DNA of 22,792 nucleotides from assembly GCA_003646995.1 (NCBI GenBank), contig QMLZ01000022.1:1-22792 (forward strand), written 5' to 3'. A model generated the notes under the pieces. It was given only the letters and a program-made list of their open reading frames with translations, was not told where the DNA came from and searched no databases. Shown piece by piece: positions 17,221-22,792 of the stretch (the first letter of the stretch is position 1; the number at the start of each line of letters is the position of its first letter). Origin of the DNA: Deltaproteobacteria bacterium. GTDB lineage: Bacteria; Desulfobacterota; DSM-4660; Desulfatiglandales; Desulfatiglandaceae. Position numbers and translations under genes: made by a program.

Positions 17221-19173
17221 ATGCGATTTGACCATTTAGTCAAAAAAGTTATGTTAACACCAGGCCTGGCGCTCGCAGCCCTCTTTTTTCTCCTGCCCTT
17301 GGGCTGCGCACCGACACTTACCCAGGAAAAACCCAGACCTACAGTCAGTGTCAGCAAAGACTCGGTAGCTTCCACCACGCATATGAATCCAAAGGAGGAG
17401 CAAAAACAACCCTCGCCCGAGCAAAAACCTGAGGAAAACAAACTCTCCTCTGATATCACAAGATCAGACTCCCTAATGATCCCCACCGCCGAGGAGCCCA
17501 AAGCTGAGGAAAAACCTGTCCCCAAGTCTCAATCGGCAACAGAAGTTAAATCGCCTCCATGTCCTTCGCCTAAGCCCACAGAGGAGAAAAAACAATCTGA
17601 TCAGGAACTACTTGATTCAGCCTTGGAGTTCTGCCAAGCAGCCTCGGACTACTGGGAGCACGGTGATTTAGACAGTGCTTTGGACGCTCTGGACCAGGCC
17701 TATTCACTGATATTGAAGGTGGACGGAGAAGACAAGCCTGAGATCGATCAGCAAAAGGACGACCTAAGGTTTACCATTTCAAAGCGAATTATAGAAGTTT
17801 ATTCATCTCGGTTTACTGCGGCAAGCGGGAATGGGAAGGAAATTCCCCTTGTTATGAATAGGTATGTAAAACAGGCTATACGACTATTCCAGACCCAAGA
17901 GCGGGACTTTTTTCTGAATGCGTACCGAAGGTCTGGGAAATACAGGCCGATGATCGTCAGTTCCTTGAAGCAGGCAGGCCTGCCCGAGGAACTCTCTTGG
18001 CTGCCCCTGATCGAAAGCGGGTTCAAAATCAGGGCCCTGTCCAGGGCCAGGGCCTTGGGACTTTGGCAGTTTATTGCCTCAACTGGTTACAAATACGGCC
18101 TTAAAAGGGACCGCTGGGTGGACGAGCGAATGGATCCGGAAAAATCCACCGAAGCTGCAATCGCATACCTCAAGGAATTACACAAGATCTTCGGCGATTG
18201 GACCACAGCCCTTGCTGCCTATAACTGCGGGGAAGGGACTGTGTTAAGATGCATAAGGACCCAACACATCAATTACTTAGACAACTTTTGGGACCTGTAT
18301 GAAAAACTACCAAGGGAAACAGCCTTCTATGTGCCCAAGTTTCTCGCTGTTCTTCATATCTTGTCAGCGCCTGAGGCCTACGGCTTCACATTGCCTACAT
18401 TAGATCAACCCATCGAGACGGAAAAGGTGACCATAGACAAACAGGTGCACCTCAAGGCCATTGCAAAAGTCCTCCGCATTTCTTATTCACTGCTGAAAGA
18501 TATAAACCCTGAACTTCGTTTCAATTCCACGCCCAATCGCCCCTATTCGTTACGAGTGCCAAAAGGCAAACGTGAGTTACTCCTGGCCAAGCTAAAAGAT
18601 TTGCCCGTGTGGAGTCCACCGGTTCCTGCCTACGTTGTTCACCGAGTGAGGAGGGGCGAGACGCTGTCGGGAATCGCAAAGCGGTATAGGACATCTGTAC
18701 GAGCGATTATGGCATTCAACGGCTTGAGGAGTGCAAGATTCATAAGGGCAGGATGGAAATTGAAAATACCCCTGCGAGGGCGCAGGGTGGCCAGGAAGTC
18801 CTGGATCCCGGTTAAGAAATCTTCTCCACCAAAAACGATCCAGGCGAAGGGACAGCTGATCCGCTATACTGTAAGAAGGGGAGATTCTTTGTGGAGCATA
18901 GCCCGAAGATTCGGCACCACAACAAAGGCCATAGGATCTGTTAACAATCTCAACGGCCCACAGCTTCAAATCGGCCAGTTACTTTTAATACCCAAAGGCC
19001 AACCCACTCCCCTCTCCTTTAAAACAAAAACGTACAAGGTCTTGGAAGGTGACTCGCCTTTTCTCATAGCCCAGAAGCACCAAATGAGCCTCTCGGAATT
19101 TCTGAAGTTGAATCACCTTACCCCGCGAAGCACTATTTTCCCTGGCCAGATAGTCCTGGTTAAGGCAGATTAA
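17221..19173 (+). CDS. MltD-like membrane-bound lytic transglycosylase with LysM repeats (probable lipoprotein)
   Basis: From ATG 17221 the protein has 650 residues. It begins with a signal sequence (MRFDHLVKKVML...) ending LLPLGC, where C29 would be lipidated, although proline at -3 is not canonical. Residues about 31-140 are a proline-, glutamate- and lysine-rich linker that may span the periplasm. The SLT transglycosylase domain follows: LPLIESGF with catalytic E265, GLWQFIASTGYKYGL, and AAYNCGEG. Next come an MltD-type degenerate LysM-like segment (KVTIDKQVHLKAIAKVLRIS) and three LysM peptidoglycan-binding repeats at about 471-516, 547-590 and 602-648. It cleaves peptidoglycan glycan strands with formation of 1,6-anhydroMurNAc. 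GTG at 17218 is an equally possible start with AAGGA 9 nt upstream; the frame extends to TTG 17143, but that N-terminus would hide the signal peptide. Confidence 0.9.
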   Translation: MRFDHLVKKVMLTPGLALAALFFLLPLGCAPTLTQEKPRPTVSVSKDSVASTTHMNPKEEQKQPSPEQKPEENKLSSDITRSDSLMIPTAEEPKAEEKPVPKSQSATEVKSPPCPSPKPTEEKKQSDQELLDSALEFCQAASDYWEHGDLDSALDALDQAYSLILKVDGEDKPEIDQQKDDLRFTISKRIIEVYSSRFTAASGNGKEIPLVMNRYVKQAIRLFQTQERDFFLNAYRRSGKYRPMIVSSLKQAGLPEELSWLPLIESGFKIRALSRARALGLWQFIASTGYKYGLKRDRWVDERMDPEKSTEAAIAYLKELHKIFGDWTTALAAYNCGEGTVLRCIRTQHINYLDNFWDLYEKLPRETAFYVPKFLAVLHILSAPEAYGFTLPTLDQPIETEKVTIDKQVHLKAIAKVLRISYSLLKDINPELRFNSTPNRPYSLRVPKGKRELLLAKLKDLPVWSPPVPAYVVHRVRRGETLSGIAKRYRTSVRAIMAFNGLRSARFIRAGWKLKIPLRGRRVARKSWIPVKKSSPPKTIQAKGQLIRYTVRRGDSLWSIARRFGTTTKAIGSVNNLNGPQLQIGQLLLIPKGQPTPLSFKTKTYKVLEGDSPFLIAQKHQMSLSEFLKLNHLTPRSTIFPGQIVLVKAD

Positions 19174-19196
19174 TCTGTGGTCAAAGGAAAATAATA

Positions 19197-19823
19197 GTGG
19201 AGGTAACGAGCAAATCAGTAACCTGGGCGATAGCACTCAGCCTGTTTATCGGCGGCCTTGGATTCCCCATACCTGAAAATCCCCTGCTGATAGGTGGTGG
19301 GTATGCCATGTCACAGAAGATGAGCAAGCTCGCAACCAGCCTACCACTATGGTTCCTGGCCATCCTCGCAGGCGATTTTATCTTGTTTGCTGCCGTTAGA
19401 TGGCTTTTTACGTGGCCAGCATTGAAGCGATGGGTCCTTAGATTGGTCGGACAAAAAAGGTTGGCATTGTACCAAAATGCCTTTCTTAATCATGGCGGGT
19501 GGACCTTGTTCCTTGCGCGATTTACCTTTGGCATCAGGTCTGCAGCGTATGTAGCGGCTGGAATCGCCTCCTATCCATGGGTAAAATTCTTACTAGTGGA
19601 TGGCATATCAGTTGGGATCCAACTGGTATTGTTCGTATCAATAGGTTACTTTGCTGGTGACCAAATCAGCTGGGCAGAGGCAACGGCCCAAACCATCGCC
19701 TTATTTTTGACCGCAGCCCTGCTCCTAAGTATTGGGGCCTCCTTGGCGGCGACCAAGCTCATCAAGAGATTCACAAGGGGCGAGGCACCATACAAGGGCC
19801 AAGGCCCCTCCCAAAGATCCTAG
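19197..19823 (+). CDS. DedA/VTT-domain (SNARE-associated) membrane protein
   Basis: A 208-residue integral membrane protein with the DedA/VTT pattern: FPIPENPLLIGGGYA near residues 23-37 (the acidic-proline re-entrant loop), NHGGWTLFLARFTFGIRSAAYVAAG (N98-G122, in two family blocks), and a hydrophobic C-terminal half. DedA proteins are linked to lipid or undecaprenyl-phosphate carrier flipping and membrane homeostasis. The start is GTG at 19197 with AAAGGA 8 nt upstream, 23 bp after the transglycosylase gene, so it is probably in the same operon; the pairing suits an envelope role. Its stop codon shares the palindrome CTAG (19820-19823) with the stop of the convergent HAD-fusion gene. Confidence 0.85.
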   Translation: MEVTSKSVTWAIALSLFIGGLGFPIPENPLLIGGGYAMSQKMSKLATSLPLWFLAILAGDFILFAAVRWLFTWPALKRWVLRLVGQKRLALYQNAFLNHGGWTLFLARFTFGIRSAAYVAAGIASYPWVKFLLVDGISVGIQLVLFVSIGYFAGDQISWAEATAQTIALFLTAALLLSIGASLAATKLIKRFTRGEAPYKGQGPSQRS

Positions 19824-20839
19824 AGATAGCCCAAAAGCTCTTTCAAATTATTCACTTTATAATCAGCCAGTGGCTCGAGTTCAGGTTCTAGCAAACCGCT
19901 ATTTCTTAACAGAGCGGTTCTTGCACCTGCAGCCTTTCCGGCTATAATGTCGAAACGGTAATCTCCCACTACCAGCAGTTGTCTTGGAGTGATCCCCATC
20001 AGCTTGGCAGCCTTTTGAACCCCATCGGGGTGAGGTTTGGGCAATGCACTTTCCCTTGTAATAATTGCGCAAAAATCTTCCTTTTTCACACCCCTGAACT
20101 TACTCAACGCCTTTTCAACTGAGGGCATCCTATTCCTGGTAATTATGCCGAGCTTATAGCCCCTATCCCTTAAAGCGCCCAAGAATTGTTCAGCTCCCTC
20201 ATTGGGAGTTGACTTCTCCGCGGCTTCGGCTTCATGTCTCTCAAGGATACTGTACAGCCTGTCTTGCTCAGATACGGGTCTTGAGCTTATATACTCCAAG
20301 ATTGGTATATGTGGTGGACAGCCCATCTCCTGCTTTATTGCAGGAAAATCCAGGGCACCAGGTACGGTGAGCGTACCATCTAAGTCAAATAGGATCCCAC
20401 GGATATCAGTGGCGTCATCAAGGCCCTGGCTTGGCCCTAGGCAGGGGACTTCAAACCATAGCCTAGTGACTATCTTGTCCAGCCGTGCTTTTTCTTTACC
20501 AAGGAAAAACAAATGGCTGGAGCACCTACAATCACTTGAACCAAAATTCTTGATTGAGGAAAATTGAGCGCTGAGCCTAGAGGCTACTTCACACTCGCAC
20601 CTTTGCCTCGTTTCAAGAATAATCAGGTCTATTATTTCACTATATGCTAGGAGGTAATCAATGTGCCAGTGGTTCTTCTTTTTTCTTCGCAGATGCCTTT
20701 TTATCCTCCCCTCAAGTCCCCTCATCCCGGAGCCAACATATGCATAAAGACCTTTGTCAAAATGGATCTTGCCGAGCTTTCCTACATCAAGGTCTTTAGG
20801 GGTAAGGACCCTTATGATTAAGATGTATGTCCCTTGCAT
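19820..20839 (-). CDS. Fusion of a DUF123/COG1833 (Uri, GIY-YIG-like) nuclease domain with a HAD-IA phosphatase
   Basis: One uninterrupted frame of 339 residues joins two domains. Residues 1 to about 125 match the COG1833/DUF123 group related to GIY-YIG nucleases: MQGTYILIIRV, GLYAYVGSGMRGLEGRIKRHL with Y32, Y34, G36 and R45, HWHIDYLL, and the tail GSSDCRCSSHLFFL with H109. Residues about 147-339 are a HAD subfamily IA hydrolase: GILFDLDGTLT (nucleophile D152, D154), a helical cap, IITRN with T234, K268 in ALPKPHPDG, and VVGDYRFD with D293 and D297. Catalytic residues look intact in the HAD part; the nuclease activity of DUF123 proteins is unproven. I chose ATG 20839 because DUF123 proteins begin at this motif; the frame continues to GTG 20875, and GTG 20851 overlaps the preceding stop as TAGTG. 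It is the third gene after the acyl-CoA genes. Confidence 0.85.
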   Translation of the reverse strand: MQGTYILIIRVLTPKDLDVGKLGKIHFDKGLYAYVGSGMRGLEGRIKRHLRRKKKNHWHIDYLLAYSEIIDLIILETRQRCECEVASRLSAQFSSIKNFGSSDCRCSSHLFFLGKEKARLDKIVTRLWFEVPCLGPSQGLDDATDIRGILFDLDGTLTVPGALDFPAIKQEMGCPPHIPILEYISSRPVSEQDRLYSILERHEAEAAEKSTPNEGAEQFLGALRDRGYKLGIITRNRMPSVEKALSKFRGVKKEDFCAIITRESALPKPHPDGVQKAAKLMGITPRQLLVVGDYRFDIIAGKAAGARTALLRNSGLLEPELEPLADYKVNNLKELLGYL

Positions 20840-20850
20840 CTCAAGATACA

Positions 20851-21639
20851 CTAAAAGGGTGAGGATTCGTCCCACACCGGCTTTCTCTTTTCAACAAAGG
20901 CACTAAAACCCTCTGTGGCATTTATACTTACCCCCGCCAGTGCCATCATTTCCTTGGCATATTGATATGCCTGCCACTCTGTCATCTCAATCTGCGAATA
21001 AAAAACTTGCTTTGCCATGTAGATAGCATACTTGCTGGCTTTTGCTATTTCCTTTGCCCATTCCATGGTCATCTCATCTAGCTTGTCATCTGGAAATACT
21101 CGGTTTACCAGGTGAAAGGCCTCGGCCTCCCTTGCTGTATAAAGCTTCGCAGTCATAAGCATTTCCATGCACTTTTTTTGAGGCACCGCCCGGCTAACAG
21201 CAACAGTAGGGGTGGAGCAATTGTAGGAATATATCAGCCCCGTCATTCCAAACCGAGCCTTTTCCTCTCCCGCTGTTATCAAATCACATGCCGCAGCCAA
21301 GTGGCATCCACCTGCCATGGCGATCCCTTGAACCTGGGCGATGATGCACTGGGGGGCCATACGCATGGTCATCATCATATTGAAGGAGGTATGGAAAAGC
21401 CGCCTAATCTCGCCTATAGGCTGATTCAAGATCTCTTTCCTGTCATGCCCTGCACAAAATACCTCTCCTGCCGCCTTCAATATGATAACCTTCACATCGC
21501 ATCTTTTGCCCGCATCCTGCAAACATGCGATAATTTCCTCTTCGGCTTCGCGTCCCAAGGCATTTCGCTTGTCAGGTCGATTCAGGGTTAAAATTCCTAT
21601 TTCGTCATTTTCCTCATACAGTATAAACTTATAATCCAT
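20851..21639 (-). CDS. Crotonase-fold protein, ECHDC3-like, lacking both catalytic glutamates
   Basis: A 262-residue enoyl-CoA hydratase/isomerase superfamily protein of normal length. The oxyanion-hole segments are present: FCAGHDRKEI at 61-70 and GIAMAGGCHLAAACDL at 105-120. In classical enoyl-CoA hydratase the glutamates equivalent to rat E144 and E164 follow these segments; here they are H113 and G134 (ARFGMTGLIYS). The later block CSTPTVAVSRAVPQKKCMEML closely resembles the ECHDC3 branch, which also lacks them. Ordinary hydratase chemistry is therefore unlikely; a CoA-thioester isomerase, hydrolase or other role is possible. The start at 21639 has AGGAGG 5 nt upstream and is preferred over an upstream GTG frame. 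It lies 17 bp after the acyl-CoA synthetase fragment, suggesting they act on the same acyl-CoA. Confidence 0.88.
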   Translation of the reverse strand: MDYKFILYEENDEIGILTLNRPDKRNALGREAEEEIIACLQDAGKRCDVKVIILKAAGEVFCAGHDRKEILNQPIGEIRRLFHTSFNMMMTMRMAPQCIIAQVQGIAMAGGCHLAAACDLITAGEEKARFGMTGLIYSYNCSTPTVAVSRAVPQKKCMEMLMTAKLYTAREAEAFHLVNRVFPDDKLDEMTMEWAKEIAKASKYAIYMAKQVFYSQIEMTEWQAYQYAKEMMALAGVSINATEGFSAFVEKRKPVWDESSPF

Positions 21640-21644
21640 CAGCG

Positions 21645-21650
21645 CCTCCT
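21645..21650 (-). promoter_or_regulatory. Ribosome binding site fixing the crotonase gene start
   Basis: AGGAGG on the minus strand lies 5 nt before ATG 21639. It decides against the longer reading from GTG 21678, which would overlap the synthetase gene. Confidence 0.75.
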
Positions 21651-21656
21651 CATGCC

Positions 21657-22451
21657 TTAGTTTCTGTTTTTGGCCCACTCCTTATCCCTTAGCAATCTTC
21701 TCAAAGCCTTACCCGATGCAGAGCGCGGGATTTCGTCCACGAACTCCACAGCTGCCGGGACCTTGTACGGGGCCATTCGACCTTTACAAAATTCTTTTAT
21801 TTCTTCTTCTGTTGCCACTTCTCCTTCTCTGAGCTGAATAAATGCCTTAGGTGCTTCTCCCTTCAGCTCATCAGGTATCCCCACGATCACCAGGTCTTTG
21901 ATCTTAGGATGCTCCAGCATCATGTCTTCCACTTCAGAAGGAAATACCTTTTCCCCGCCCACGTTGATCATGTCCTTTTTTCGGTCAACAATGTAGGCAT
22001 AACCGTCCTCGTCTATATAAGCAATATCGCCAGAGTGAAACCACCCCTCAGGGTCAAAGGCGGCCTTTGTGGCCTCTGGGTTATTGAGATATCCCAAGGT
22101 AACACATGTGCCTTTTACACACAACTCACCCTGTTGCCCCGGCCCAAGCGTATTGCCTTGTTCGTCGATCACTTTTATCTGTGCATCGTCCATGCCTTTA
22201 CCGCAGGAGCCAATCCTGGTCTCAGTATATGGCGCGGTAGTCCCAACGCATGAAACCTCAGTAAGGCCCCAGGCCTCCGCATATCGCCATTTAAGCTTTT
22301 CCTCCACCTGCAGGATGAGGTTCTCGGGCATCTTTGTAGCAGCAGAAAGGCAAAAGACCACCGACGAAATATCCCTTTTCCCCAGGTCCGGTTGCTTAAG
22401 CAAGACGTTATACATGGGAGGAACTCCTTGAAAAATATCAGAAATATTCAT
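21657..22451 (-). pseudogene. C-terminal half of an AMP-forming acyl-CoA synthetase
   Basis: The frame encodes 264 residues, about half of a normal 510-550-residue acyl-CoA synthetase (ANL superfamily). It starts at SDIFQGVPPMYNVLL, normally mid-protein, and continues to the true C-terminus: AEAWGLTE at 59-65 (motif A5), GWFHSGDIAYIDEDG at 136-150 with D142, DRKKDMINVGGEKV with R157, and PRSASGKAL with the catalytic lysine K248. The phosphate-binding loop (TSGTTGxPKG) and the acyl-binding half are absent, so the product should not activate acids. An in-frame TGA lies four codons before the ATG and no N-terminal homology is found upstream in any frame, so this is not a simple frameshift. Yet a near-perfect Shine-Dalgarno precedes the ATG. 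It may be a deletion product, a truncated but translated gene, or an assembly artefact. It leads the run with the crotonase gene. Confidence 0.8.
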
Positions 22452-22792
22452 CTTGCCCCTCCTTCAAAATGAACAGTGACCCATCTAGTAATCTCACTGA
22501 ATCTGCATCATCCGTACCACCTCTAACAGCCGGTTCGCTCCCCTTGGCCAAGCTCGTCCCTCCGGAATTTTTTCTGCAATTTCATAAGCTTAGGGCTCAG
22601 GCCATCTTCCCGACAAGAAACGTACAACGCACCTTTCTTCCATGGGGTCCTGCAGGTCCTGGTGGCTTAATGCAACAATTGTCCATAAATATTGCAGTAT
22701 CGCACCAGAATCTTTGATCCAAAAATACAGAGGTCGTCTATAGAAGCCGAATTTTCCCCGCCCATATCCGTCTAGCGGCTGCCGGTTCCAAA
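22452..22792. other. Right-edge region without a recognisable gene
   Basis: These 341 bases sit where the N-terminal half of the acyl-CoA synthetase would be expected, but none of the three minus-strand frames carries its motifs. One minus-strand frame is open from the right edge for about 66 codons, ending at TAA near 22590 (it contains DLQDPMEER). A plus-strand frame of 82 codons runs 22469-22717. I recognise neither. No tRNA, terminator, inverted terminal repeat or insertion-sequence end was seen. Confidence 0.5.
22458..22464 (-). promoter_or_regulatory. Strong ribosome binding site before the half synthetase
   Basis: AAGGAGG on the minus strand ends 6 nt before ATG 22451. Its quality implies that the truncated frame is translated or that the original gene start has been joined to the gene's middle. 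Confidence 0.6.

Noticed and set aside
22452..22792. Simple frameshift as the reason for the short acyl-CoA synthetase
   Set aside because: All three minus-strand frames upstream were read and none contains the phosphate-binding loop or other N-terminal synthetase motifs.

Overview
The window looks like a piece of chromosome from an uncultured or environmental anaerobic bacterium, most plausibly a member of the Desulfobacterota (former Deltaproteobacteria) or a neighbouring lineage. This is inference from gene content: a TRAP-type transporter, system II (ResB/CcsA) cytochrome c biogenesis, acyl-CoA metabolism genes, a large ATP-grasp PEP-synthase-like protein fused to receiver domains, and a GdhA-type glutamate dehydrogenase. 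There is no rRNA, tRNA, CRISPR array, phage gene or recognisable insertion sequence.

Layout. (1) 1-953, minus strand: N-terminal part of a YtcJ-type amidohydrolase running off the left edge. A 224-bp divergent spacer separates it from (2) a plus-strand run, 1178-3660, of a broken TRAP transporter (5' part of dctP joined directly to the 3' part of dctM, with dctQ missing) and an intact class I/II aminotransferase. (3) A long minus-strand run, 13271 down to 3668: serS, the REC-REC-ATP-grasp protein, gdhA, glmS, a PlsC-like acyltransferase and an M20 peptidase. (4) After a 245-bp divergent spacer, a plus-strand run, 13517-19823: resB, ccsA, a CCA-adding-type nucleotidyltransferase with an HD domain, an MltD-like lytic transglycosylase with LysM repeats, and a DedA-family membrane protein. 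(5) A minus-strand run, 22451 down to 19820: the C-terminal half of an acyl-CoA synthetase, an ECHDC3-like crotonase-fold protein, and a fusion of a DUF123/COG1833 nuclease-like domain to a HAD phosphatase. The last 341 bases hold no gene I can recognise.

How the genes fit together. The left part (amidohydrolase, TRAP remnant, aminotransferase, M20 hydrolase) suggests uptake and breakdown of an amino-acid-like or N-acyl compound, but the transporter cannot work as written. The serS-to-plsC run is mostly housekeeping: serine charging, ammonia assimilation, amino-sugar supply and phospholipid synthesis. It also contains the least understood protein, an ATP-grasp domain with PPDK-N-type motifs and no visible phospho-histidine domain, behind one degenerate and one intact receiver domain. 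ResB and CcsA form the system II haem delivery and ligation pair, and ccsA carries an A8G8 tract in which slippage would truncate the protein. The main points for a second look are the dctP/dctM deletion junction, the REC-REC-ATP-grasp protein, the nuclease-HAD fusion, the ECHDC3-like protein without catalytic glutamates, the halved acyl-CoA synthetase with a strong ribosome binding site at its new start, and the ccsA homopolymer.
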